A program made the position numbers and the translations under genes. A model generated the notes under the pieces. It worked only from the letters and a program-made list of their open reading frames with translations. It did not search any database and was not told the origin of the DNA. Positions 23,275 through 33,425 of a stretch of 64,000 bases of DNA are shown piece after piece; within the stretch, counting starts at the first letter, position 1, and the number at the start of each line of letters is the position of its first letter. The stretch covers positions 33,413,790 through 33,477,789 of the forward strand of contig NC_089274.1 of the NCBI RefSeq assembly GCF_963678975.1, in the 5' to 3' direction. This stretch comes from Dysidea avara. Taxonomy: Eukaryota; Porifera; Demospongiae; Dictyoceratida; Dysideidae.

Positions 23275-23720
23275 GGTTCAGTTAATTGTTTGAAAGCTTT
23301 AACCATGAATGATTAGAGTATTTGAGTGACTGTTGTTAGAGTATTTTAATGACTGTTCTATTAAAGTATATCGATCTTTTTTGCAAATTTTCATCCCCAC
23401 CCAGATCTTAGCTGTGTAGAGGTGGGGCTTAGCTCCACTTTAGTTAACATCTCAGAGCTGCCCTACATATAGCTAGCCCCTCTCTACCTTTCGGGCGCCC
23501 ATGTCTTATAGCTAGCTACGCCAGCTTAACTTTTTTTTTTCAAGTTAATGGTAGCTAATTCTGGAGGGGGGCTCGTCCGAACCACTGTATTTCCGTTTAT
23601 TGTGCACTATACACTATATATACTCATCAATGTTCCGGCCTTCTTCATTGACCTTTCGCTTTGACCGCAGTCGCACCTGCATAATCGTCACGTGGTGCTT
23701 AAGTTAAGTACACTATATAT

Positions 23721-24158
23721 GTGACTGAATTTGACAAAACCAGGCTTCGACGCACAAAGCTTCGTTAGGAGACATGGCGATTTTAAGTAATCATTGTGTA
23801 ATAACTTCCCAGTGCCTACAGCTGTGCAAACAAAATTTGCACCAAGTATTCATCTATTTACTAGCTATCACTGAGTGGGTGTAGCTATACATTTCTGATA
23901 CCCAAAATTAGCCCTGTTTTGGGCAGCTTTTCTTGAGCCTCAGCGGGTAATAATATCACAGGTGGTAGTAGCTAATAGGGTGGGGGGGCTTAATAGCTAT
24001 AGGGGTATAAAATGAAGCAAGAAAACGACCAGACTTGCCAGTCCTGAAGGAAGTACAGTGTGGAATATGATAGTGTATTAGGCCAGCAATCCATTTCTGG
24101 TAAAAACGTAAGTTTGATTTTGTGTGTGTGGAAGCCTTGTTATGTGAAATCCGGTCAC
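23721..24158 (+). repeat. Direct repeat unit 1 upstream of the RLE LINE
   Basis: Begins GTGACTGAATTTGACAAAAC and ends GTGAAATCCGGTCAC. The same borders enclose 24825-25360. Differences are concentrated in the middle. It may be 5' material of the LINE that follows unit 2. Confidence 0.7.
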
Positions 24159-24233
24159 AATTTAATATTAAGAGAGGCATCACGTGATCTAACAATAATA
24201 CAGATTGCTTGATTGGCTGCCTCTTGCTATTCC

Positions 24234-24319
24234 TTGTGTTCCATAGTCTGGCGTAGCCGACCCGCGCGCGTAGCGCGAGGGTCTGGTGACAGCCGCATTC
24301 AGTACCTGTGCCAGCTTTA
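24234..24319. repeat. Inverted repeat arm, left
   Basis: AGTCTGGCGTAGCCGACCC...GGTCTGGTGACAGCCGCATT is found inverted at 24667-24743. The two arms enclose about 350 bp that includes the hairpin at 24488-24586. The ends resemble the AGTCTCG hairpin family. Confidence 0.8.
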
Positions 24320-24487
24320 CGGAAAACTGGTGCGTCCAATCAGATCGCTTAGTGACCAATTAACAACATTCTATGACGTTATTCCCGATTTACCCACTGA
24401 ATATGGCGAGCTTCTTATGTCTTTTCCACAACCAGCACAAATGTAAGGGTTTGTAGAGGAAATAGACGTCATTCAAGAGCAAGTACA

Positions 24488-24586
24488 GTAGTCTCGTGCC
24501 CAGACCGCTTTTTTTCTTTTTGTGTGGGGGCGGAGAAAAACCGCCCCCACACAAAAAGAAAAAAAGCGGTCTGGGCACGAGACTAC
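24488..24586. repeat. Hairpin mini-element (AGTCTCG family)
   Basis: TAGTCTCGTGCCCAGACCGC, then a T-rich run and GTGTGGGGGCGG, mirrored exactly on the right to GGTCTGGGCACGAGACTA. Arms are about 46 bp and the loop is only a few bases (AGAAAAA). Confidence 0.9.
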
Positions 24587-24666
24587 AAGTACAGTAGCTG
24601 TTGCTCTGTTACCGGAAATTGTCCACGTGTTTCGCGCGTATTTTCAAATTTAATTGCATTCCATCT

Positions 24667-24743
24667 GCACGGGTACTGAATGCGGCTGTCACCAGACCCT
24701 CGCGCTACGCGTGCGGGTCGGCTACGCCAGACTATGTGTTCCA
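24667..24743. repeat. Inverted repeat arm, right
   Basis: Inverted partner of 24234-24319, ending GGTCGGCTACGCCAGACTAT. One internal difference (GTGCGGG versus CGCGCGGG). Confidence 0.8.
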
Positions 24744-24824
24744 TGGGTTGATAATAAAGTGTGGCCCTGTTTTCAAGCGTCAATTGGTAAGTTACACTTT
24801 ATATGGGCTATAATGTATTCATGT

Positions 24825-25360
24825 GTGACTGAATTTGACAAAACCAGGCTTTGACGCACAAAGCTTCGTTAGGAGACATGGCGATTTTAAGTAATCATTG
24901 TGTAATAACTTCCCAGTGCCTACAGCTGTGCAAACAAAATTTGCACCAAGTATTCATCTATTTACTAGCTATCACTGTGTGGGGGGCGGGTGGTTGTTTT
25001 TTGGGCTTAATATAGGGGTATAAAATGAAGCAAGAAGACGATTGGAATCCAGAGGCCAAGTTTGGGCTCTCCATGGCCCTCAAATCACTCCAAATTGACT
25101 GAGAACACTATTGGTGAGCTCTCTGAAGTCCCAGCTCACTACACACCATTATCACAAAGCCATAGCCATTCAATGGCGCCAATCTCCCACTCGTGGCTTT
25201 GACAGGGTCGGAAGAAAGCTGCCACAGAAATCAGACTTGCCAGTCCTGAAGGAAGTACAGTGTGGAATATGATAGTGTATTAGGCCAGCAATCCATTTCT
25301 AGTAAAAGCGTAAGTTTGATTTTGTGTGTGTGGAAGCCTTGTTATGTGAAATCCGGTCAC
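24825..25360 (+). repeat. Direct repeat unit 2, directly upstream of the RLE LINE
   Basis: Same start and end as unit 1 at 23721-24158, but with about 190 bp of extra sequence at about 25043-25228 (begins TTGGAATCCAGAGGCC). Homology stops exactly at CCGGTCAC in both units. Confidence 0.7.
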
Positions 25361-25361
25361 A

Positions 25362-27505
25362 TATGGTACACTTGCATGTATACGATAGCTAAATTGGTTT
25401 TTTTATATACCAGCATGACAAGTTTCGGCTTGAATGCCGACTTCACCTGCCTAACTGTGACACTGAGCATTGGCATTGGTGAAACAGTTAGACGTATTAT
25501 TGCTAAAGCTGTTTTGTGTGTGATTGGTGAAGATGTTCAGTTTGCTGCATGCTGGCTCTTTGCAACTGTGTGCAGGACAACCATCAGGAGGGGAAGCTGC
25601 TGTTCATGCTATGAGGGAAGCTTTTAATGATGATGATACTGAGGGCATGCTACTAATTGATGCTACTAATGCTTTCAACTCTCTTAACAGAGCCGTGGCT
25701 TTGTACAACATCCAGCATCTCTGTCCATCATTTTCCATCATTCTAATAAATACTTACCAACACCCTGCTTGCCTCTTTGTTGATGGTGATGTTCTCTACT
25801 CTGAGGAAGGGACAACTCAAAGTGACCCGCTTGCAATGCCATTTTATGCTCTAGCCACTGTACCTTTAATTCAGAAACTCACTGCACCTGTCACTCAGGT
25901 GTGGTATGCAGATGATGCTGCTGCCTGTGATAAAATTTCTGCTCTTCGCATGTGGTTGGACCAAGTTTCCTCACTGGGCCCCAGCTTTGGTTACTTCCCA
26001 AATGTAAAGAAGACATGGCTTGTTACTAAGACTCAGTTTTGCTCTATTGGTAAGGAACTGTTTCATGACACAGCTGTAAATGTTACATCTGATGGCAGAC
26101 TTCACCTTGGTGCTCCAGTTGGCACCTCTGAGTATGTGGAAAGTTTTACTTTTGATAAGATTAGCCAGTGGGTTTCTGAACTAATACACTCTCCTCCATC
26201 GCTATCTCCCAACCTCATGTTGCTTATACATGTTTTACTCATGGAATATGTAGCCGTTGGCTGTATGTAATACGTACAGTCCCTGATACATCTTCTAGTC
26301 TCCAGTCACTCGAGAAAGCCTTATTGACAAAGTTTATTCCAACCTTGACTGGCCTTGACCCTCCTGGTGCTCTTCGACGTTCACTCTTTGCCCTTCCAAC
26401 TAGATTTGGTGGTCTAGGCATTGTTGCACCTGATTCTTTATCATCTATTGAGTTTTCTGCTTCAATGTATGTCACAGCACCCTTATGATCACTCTTTTTT
26501 ATTACAGAATTTTGGCTATACTGCTAATACTCGTTGTAGTCTGTACTCCCATAAGCTTGAAATTAAACAATCCAAGACTATCAATTTGTCCACTCTTTCT
26601 AAGGAACTGTTTCTAAGCTTACTCCTACTCTTCAGAGGACTGTTACTTTAGCACAGGAAAAGGGTGCTTCTAGCTGGCTTACTGCCCTACCTGTGCAGGA
26701 ACATGGTTTCTCCCTACACAAGACTGCCTTTCAAGATGCCCTTACTTTGAGGTATGGCTGGATGCCCTCTCGTACACCTTCCCACTGTGAGTGTGGTACC
26801 AACTTTTCTGTTGATCATGCCCTATCTTGTCCAAAGGGTGGATTCCCTTCAATATGCCACAATGAAGTGAGGGATATCACAGCTGAATTACTATCCGAAG
26901 TGTGCCATGATGTGGAGGTTGAGCCTCATCTGCAGCCTCTAAGTGATGAAAGGTTTCAACAGAAGACTGCCAACACTCAGGATGGCGCACGCTTGGACAT
27001 TGCCATGAATGGATTTTGGGGTGGTTGTTATGAAAAATGTTATACGGACATCAGAGTTTTTAACCCACTTGCACCATCCAACAGTGGAACCACGTACCCT
27101 TCAGTCATGTTACAGGAAACACGAATTAACAAAGAAGAGAGCTTATGAGTTGCGAATCTGTGAAGTGGAACACAGTTCTTTTACCCCTCTAGTGTTCTCT
27201 GCTTCTGGGGGAATGGGCCATGAAGCCAGTGTATTTTACAAGGGATTGGCGAGTTTGTTGTCTGACAAATGGAATGACCCTTATTCCACAGTACTAGGAT
27301 GGATTAGATGTAGATTGTCATTCTGTTTGCTGCGTTCAGCAATCCAGTGCATTAGAGGAGCGCGATCTTCACAAAGTCATTACATCAAAAGTGCTCCTGT
27401 GGCCTTGGTGCAATCAGAGACTCAGTTTTTGATTTAATTGTGTTTAACTGAGTTGTATGTTCTAATCTTATTTTCTTTATATCTTCAAAAAAAACAACAA
27501 CAAAA
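25362..27505 (+). mobile_element. Non-LTR retrotransposon with restriction-like endonuclease (R2/R4/NeSL-like), degenerate
   Basis: Reverse transcriptase in 25560-26270: motif A LLIDATNAFNSLNR, motif B EEGTTQSDPLAMPFYAL (Ser in place of the usual Gly of QGDP) and catalytic WYADDAA. A shift near 26265 moves the reading to TVPDTSSSLQSLEKALLTKF...ALPTRFGGLGI, which stops at 26485. Then comes a CCHC knuckle CECGTNFSVDHALSC near 26790 and, at about 26990-27050, ARLDIAMNGFWGG...YTDIRVFNP, fitting the PD-(D/E)XK endonuclease that follows the reverse transcriptase in early-branching LINEs. Another shift lies near 27130 (HELTKKRAYELRICEVEHS in the next frame). The tail ends in an A-rich run at about 27487-27505. 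The 5' part is missing. A related fragment is at 62960-63300. Confidence 0.8.
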
Positions 27506-27751
27506 ACTGACACTGAACTGAGCGGCCTCTTCAGCATCGCTGCTTGTGCTGACAGCTACTCTAGCCAAAACAGAATTGAGAACAACCAGACTCAGTAAAT
27601 GGTTAGTATTAAACTTATGTGTACTAGCTAGTCTGCCGGCCCCGCTAAGTTACTGAGTAACTAGGCTGGTTTCAGTGCGATCCGCCTCACCGTGGTTTAC
27701 TGCATGCGCTAAGCATACTACCCCATGAAGACTATCAGGCATGACAGTCTG

Positions 27752-28015
27752 TTGTTGTTATTAAAACTTTACAGTGACCAGCACTGAAGGTCTGACAGCA
27801 ACATGTGCTGCAGCCTTTGGATTACCTAACCTAGCCAAACTGGAACGTGACTGGAAACCTAAGAACAGTACTTGACCTAGCTAACAATAAGGTGTAACAG
27901 AAAAAGGCCAAAGAAAGGGAAAAAAATCTCTCCCACCCCAGGATTCAAACCACAGGTCACCCAATGTCTAGTCGGGGCCACACTCAGTCTTCCCCCAGGA
28001 GGGCTAGATTTCTTC
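27752..28015 (-). repeat. tRNA-related SINE, copy 1
   Basis: On the minus strand a GTGGTTTGAATCCTGG block resembles a polymerase III B box, with TGGCCCCGACTAGA about 30 bp before it as a weak A box. The 3' end is TTCAGTGCTGGTCACTGTAA plus a (AAC/AAT)-rich tail. Other copies: 28033-28235, 59331-59545, 59560-59612, 9546-9612. Confidence 0.65.
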
Positions 28016-28032
28016 CTTTGAACCTAAAGTAT

Positions 28033-28235
28033 TTATTGTTATTAAAGCTTTACAGTGACCAGCACTGAAGGTCTGACGGCAACATGTGCTGCAGCCTTTG
28101 GATTACCTAACCTAGCAAACTGGAACTGGAAACCTAAGAACAGTACTTGACCTAGCTAACAATAAGGTGTACAGAAAAGGGCCAAAGAAAGGGAAAAAAA
28201 ATCCCTCCCACCCCAGGATTTGAACCACTCCCTTG
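28033..28235 (-). repeat. tRNA-related SINE, copy 2
   Basis: Highly similar to copy 1, with the same tail (TTATTGTTATTAAAGC on the plus strand) and the GGTTCAAATCC-like B box near 28215. The two copies are almost tandem, separated by about 20 bp. Confidence 0.65.
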
Positions 28236-31200
28236 CCTAGTCTGGTACATCGCAGACCCTACCCGCTGGGGCTTATCGATTAGAGATTATAAGCGCCCGC
28301 TTTCTACCAAACTATCCCTTTATTTATTTATTATTATTACTGGGCAGGCAGTGTTTACTGATTATTCCCAGGGGGAGAAATTACAGGGGGGGGATTACAA
28401 GGGGGGAACATATGTACAATTGCCTATTTACAAATGATTAGTTAGCTACAAATGTTATCTAGAAATTATTTCTTATCCCTTGCCCTATGTAGCTAGCTAG
28501 TGCATTCAGTTTTGCGCAATCGAATTTATACCAACCCAACTTCAACTCCCTTTAACTGTTAATTTCCCCCCTTTAAGTAATCAAGTAAGTAAACTTTGTA
28601 GCTAATCACTAGTACAATTTAGCTTCTGGCCACTGACACAGGATGTCAGTGGACCATCATGTGCTGCCACGTGTGCCGATTCTATCATACCAACATCTGC
28701 AACCTGTATGTGTGTATGTATATGTACACTGTAAAGTTCATTATTATTATTATTATTATATAGCTGAGTAGTATGGTGTCATAGATTATCTATGATGGCA
28801 TAGCTAGCGGATCCCGAGTTCTCCCGACTTTCCTATCAGTAAAGGGTCATAAGGCCCACGTACACCGATTGATTATATATCGCCACTAGAGCACCACTCT
28901 AGTGGCCCTTAATACCCATGAACAGTCTAGCATCCCACATTAATCATTGTATACGGGAAGGTCTATTTAAAAAAAATGGAGGTTCAGACTTTAAGTTTTG
29001 CTATAGGGCATAGCAAACGCTAAATTCATACTATTATTATTACTTCAACCACGTGGCTATATGTAGGCGAAACATAGATCATGTGACAAGAATGCCACAC
29101 CCTCTATAAAAGGCTTCGGAGCAAAATGACATCCAAGGTACGTTTAATGCTATAAGCATAGCCCCCAAATGTCAAGTTGAGCCATCTTACATGCAATTAC
29201 AGCTAGCATGAATGTGCAGTTGACTCCTCCGTTGACGTTATAGGCTAATAGTAACTACTGGCCAATAGCTGAAGTTTTAAAAAACACTGGGTTATCCTAT
29301 ACAATACAAATTTGTGGTATAATTGACACTATGTCAGCCTTGCTTCACTAAATGTGTGTCCATTTTCAATAAAGCTAAAGTATGCAGTGCACTTTTTGGC
29401 TTCTTGTATGGCTTTACTGGGGTGCCTTAAATTAACTGCGAAAGTCTGTTTTCCATAGGCTCCAATGTATTTTGACATCACTTTTGATTAGCTGTTGATC
29501 TCTATACCTTGGTGTAGCAATTAGTGATATGGATTTCAGAAGCTTCTGGAACCACTCTATTAATTGATCCTTGTTGAATAGCACTGTGACCTCTAATGAA
29601 GTTAATATGCAGCAATATTGATGACCTGTTAATTATGACATCATTTGTGCGGGAGATGTCTTGAGGAGTTAAAACAGCTAAAGAGAGCTCTTTTGTGAGG
29701 TAGGCACTTTGTGGTGAAGTTTTAAAATGATTTTTGGCCTTTTAGCCATTAGCAAGCGCTGTATTGCTTCACCATCTGAGTAAACCTAGTTTTCATGTGT
29801 GGTAGCATTGATAGTGGTGTTTCCAATCTAACCATCAAGGCTTAAAGTTTAATTATTGTAATTGATGTTTTCTTTGTACTATTGTTCTGGTAGGGTTCCT
29901 TACTGTTCTAACCTTTGTCTTCTGTGCTTTCTAGATTACGTGCACAAATGATATCATATGTGAGCAATTATTTCTACTGCTGCATATTTTTGTCATGTTT
30001 TATGGTATGAACTACCAACATGGAATATTTTAAAGAGCAGCGTCAAAAGTTTAAAAAGCTTCATAGCAGCCTCCAACACAATTCAGTGTGCTTGAGTACC
30101 GTGCACAGAAAGAGAAGGCTAAAATACATTGTAGCCATTGGAAAACATGGTTTCGCAGTTAAAAGCAGGCACCCCACAGAAGCCATAAACTTAATTGCAT
30201 ACCTTGGTTGCTTATTGAGAATGGACTCAATGGTTATTCACTTACTGACAGAAGTAATAGTCTGCTGTGACTTCAGTGGAACCTGACATTTTGATAAGCA
30301 GAATGCTTGTCTATGGTCCCATTTGCAGTACATATACATTTAGACCCCGGGACACCTCCCTCATATAATTTCAAGGTGTCCAGATAAAGGTGTGTAAGTC
30401 AATACAAGAAGTTTGGTCCTATAACAAGGTGCATACCTGCCAGTTGTAAAAAATGTTTAATGATAATGATGATCATGTGGTTAGGCCACCCAAGTAAATT
30501 CCTTTCCTCAAAATGCATGTGGGATGAGCAGTTCATTATTCATTACAGCCATTGCTACCAATATTCAAAATTCATAACCCACACAACAGCTATAAGAGGT
30601 AAGACAATATAAACTAAGAACATGAATACGGTAAAAGCTAGATGGGTTATGACAATGAATAAAATCTTCAGCAGTTGACTGCATAATCATATGGAAGAGA
30701 AATTAGAGAATCTAAATGGGAAATAATGAATCTCGCACTATTATCCAGGTATAACCACATATCACAAAATTAACAATTTCTTGGCTGCTACAGTATTACC
30801 AATTTCTGATGCTTATATAGTAGATAACAGGTGTTGTCACCTAGTGAGTTTGTGTATTAATCTGTTGGGACACCTGCATGCACTAATCACATTTATTGGG
30901 GAAGCCTTAGCAAGCCCTGTCATGAGAATAGTTTTGATCAATTTTCACATGGACGCCCAAAGCGAGTTCAACCTGGGTGGAACTCATTTGTCTTCCAATC
31001 ACCAAAAACCACTTTTGTTTGCAAACTCATCATTACTCTCCATACAGGGATTAGCCAAAATTTCCACCAATAAGTCACCTAAGTGATAACCATTCAATAT
31101 ACTTTACATTAAATCCAACAAGCCACTTATGTGACACTGAATTCTCAGTAACGGCAAGAATAAAATCCATACTACAGTCCAGTCCAGTGCTCCAACCAGG

Positions 31201-31300
31201 AGCCCATAAACATTGTCGGGCTCCTGCTCCAACTGTTGTCAAATTCTTTTGCAACCACTAGTCTTTATATTAGAGGGATAATACAATTATTGTTTGTAGG
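28236..31300. other. Intergenic, no gene recognised
   Basis: Holds half of an AGTCTCG-type hairpin near 28244 (GCTTATCGATTAGAG), an ATT microsatellite at 28740 and a short hairpin CCACTAGAG...CTCTAGTGG at 28883-28905. A TATAAAAG box is at 29105. ORFs of 88-101 codons at 30020 and 30781 have no recognisable domain. Confidence 0.4.
29105..29112 (+). promoter_or_regulatory. TATA-like box
   Basis: TATAAAAG preceded by CCACGTGG about 55 bp upstream. It could serve a transcript running towards ST-C, but the next ATG (29126) lies too close to be downstream of the expected start site, so the assignment is weak. Confidence 0.2.
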
Positions 31301-31445
31301 TACTAGAAGTTAATAAACAGCCAAATAGTGATAATGCTGGCACAAAAAAATGTTAGAGTTTGTAGTTGGTGTAACAAAAATACATTGACATAACAAAGTA
31401 TTTTGTATAGTTGTGGTTTACTATTTTATCTGTTTACAGGAAGCT

Positions 31446-32789
31446 ATGAATGGCCTAGTAGCGGAGAATGTTGTGCTTGAAGATGATCATCATCGTCCAA
31501 AGTTCATTCCAACCTTGTGGAATATTTTACTTTGTTGTGTTACCACATCATTGTGGCTGATCATATCAGTAGCTTGTCTACCACTGTTCTTGTTAGGTCT
31601 CCTCATATGGGGATTATCCCCTACAATACCAGTTCCATCAACATTTTGGAATTACTTTATTGCAACTTTTAAACAGGGCAAGCTAGAAGAAAATATACCA
31701 TTCACAAACAGAGTTTTACTGCTTTTGATCTATTGTGATATTCTAGTCAAAGTGCCAGTCAATGGAGTGTGCTGGTATATAGATGAGCTGTTATACCCTT
31801 CATACCACAAGGTTAATATTGATGAGCCGGTGTTCATGATTACAGCACCTCGTACTGGATCCAGCCAGTTATGTCAGTACTTAGAAGATGATTATGAAAA
31901 CATCATTGCTCCTACAGTTGGTGAAGGATTGTTCCCTTACATTTGGATGTGGAAAATATTAGTACCAGTTATAAAAACATTAGGCAAAGAACATTGTTTA
32001 ATACGACATTTTGATGTAGTTGGAACAGAAGCTAAAAGGCAACACAATTCATCGTTATTTAAAAGTGCTACATTTGATGACTTGGCTAGGTCCTGGCATT
32101 TTGAGATATACAGTTGGTACCTGGGTTCATCGTTCTTAATATGGGCATTTTCCTATGTTGAATTAGGAGATAAAGACTACCAAAGAAATTTTGTGCCATT
32201 CACTAATTGTCTGATGAAGAAGATTGTGTACTATCGTGGTAAACCTAAACAGCGTGTGTTGCTTAAAGGACACTTTTTGTTGAATGCTAGGAAATTTGAA
32301 CAACAGTATCCCACAGCCAAGTTCTTTGTATCACTACGAAATCCACTGGATCGAATGTGCAGTTACGCTAACTTGGAAAAGGTTCTTGTTGATGATGGAC
32401 CATATAAGATAAAGTATGGCTTGTTCCCTACTACCTGGAGGGTTATCCGTGACTATGTGATTTATACACAGATTCCTTACTGCGAACAAGAAATGTTATT
32501 TTACAAAGATCCTGCCAACAACAAGCTTGTTATTCCATTCACCATGTATGTGAATAACTTGAGTGCTACTCTTCAGTGTATATACTCATTTTGTAATATT
32601 CCAATACCAGATGATGTTGTGTCTAGTGCTATTAGATTACAAAACACTACACACAATTATAGGTATAAAAGAAAGCAAATAGATTGTAGATACAGAAGAA
32701 CTCTGACTAGTCTGGGTGTGAATGAAGCAGAGTTAAGAAAGAGGCTCAGTGAATACATTGAGTGGATAAGCAAGTTCGAAGACAATTAA
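31446..32789 (+). CDS. Membrane-anchored sulfotransferase-family protein, copy C (ST-C)
   Basis: 447 residues from the ATG at 31446, which follows a clean acceptor-like TCTGTTTACAG. PAPS loop ITAPRTGSSQL; 3'-phosphate motif SLRNPLDRMCSY. The N-terminal hydrophobic block (TTSLWLIISVACLPLFLLGL) and the C-terminal block around YCEQEMLFYKDPANNKLVIP are nearly the same as in ST-A and ST-B even in DNA sequence. The centre differs strongly, and the extreme C-terminus (NYRYKRKQIDCRYRRTLTSL) is its own. It lacks the upstream repeats shared by A and B, so it is an older member of the family. Acceptor unknown. Confidence 0.85.
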   Translation: MNGLVAENVVLEDDHHRPKFIPTLWNILLCCVTTSLWLIISVACLPLFLLGLLIWGLSPTIPVPSTFWNYFIATFKQGKLEENIPFTNRVLLLLIYCDILVKVPVNGVCWYIDELLYPSYHKVNIDEPVFMITAPRTGSSQLCQYLEDDYENIIAPTVGEGLFPYIWMWKILVPVIKTLGKEHCLIRHFDVVGTEAKRQHNSSLFKSATFDDLARSWHFEIYSWYLGSSFLIWAFSYVELGDKDYQRNFVPFTNCLMKKIVYYRGKPKQRVLLKGHFLLNARKFEQQYPTAKFFVSLRNPLDRMCSYANLEKVLVDDGPYKIKYGLFPTTWRVIRDYVIYTQIPYCEQEMLFYKDPANNKLVIPFTMYVNNLSATLQCIYSFCNIPIPDDVVSSAIRLQNTTHNYRYKRKQIDCRYRRTLTSLGVNEAELRKRLSEYIEWISKFEDN

Positions 32790-32856
32790 TGCCTTGTGGC
32801 ACTTATGGTCCTGAATTAACAAAGCTAAATAACAAATAGCCATACATGCTTAATAT

Positions 32857-32924
32857 AATTATTTAATTAAACATTTGTACTTTTACATACAATTATTTAA
32901 TTAAACATTTGTACTTTTACATAC
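32857..32924. repeat. 34-bp tandem duplication 3' of ST-C
   Basis: AATTATTTAATTAAACATTT and the next 14 bases occur twice in a row. Confidence 0.85.
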
Positions 32925-33330
32925 ATCACGTTCTTCATAATACTAATCAAGACCACCCTATGTAATTTTAACTATTTGTATTATAATGTTATTTGCTATT
33001 ATTTATATAACTATTTATGATTTTAGCTTAGTCCACAATATCTTATTGTACATTCAATACAATTGAAATGTTTGAAGAACTGTAACCGACAGAGGAGATA
33101 TACTCAAATACCATCACAATGAGGAAATGAATTGCAACCAAGACATGGTAAACATATTACAATATTAAGCAACAAAATTTTGTTGAGGACACTTGTCCTT
33201 AGCTTTGCCTCAATGTCATACAGTAGAGTAGTACAGTACAAGGGCAATAGTTTGTACTCAAATATCTTTCACAGTACCACGGCAGCATCAGTTGAACTTA
33301 AATGTAGCTACATTTTTTCTACCGACTCAG

Positions 33331-33425
33331 ATTGATGCCTTCAGACAACAAAAAGTTTTCGCTGTTAGATGTCACTTCAGCCCGACAGGAACCTTTGGCA
33401 TACCATAGTATGGACAATGCATGTA
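33331..33425 (+). repeat. Dispersed repeat fragment (GATGCCTTCAGACAA family)
   Basis: GATGCCTTCAGACAA, GATGTCACTTCA and CTTTGGCATACC occur in the same order and spacing as in the minus-strand copy at 18945-19135. Confidence 0.55.

Noticed and set aside
24390-24578. Short minus-strand ORF within the hairpin at 24488-24586
   Set aside because: It is simply a translation through the inverted repeat.
27960-28000. Possible tRNA gene from the GGTTTGAATCC box
   Set aside because: The acceptor and anticodon stems are not formed and the block recurs with a common 3' body, so it is a SINE.
29126-29140. Mini first exon (ATG ACA TCC AAG + GTACGT) for ST-C
   Set aside because: In frame with the ST-C exon, but the ATG lies only about 20 bp from the TATA-like box and the intron would be 2.3 kb. 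No independent support.
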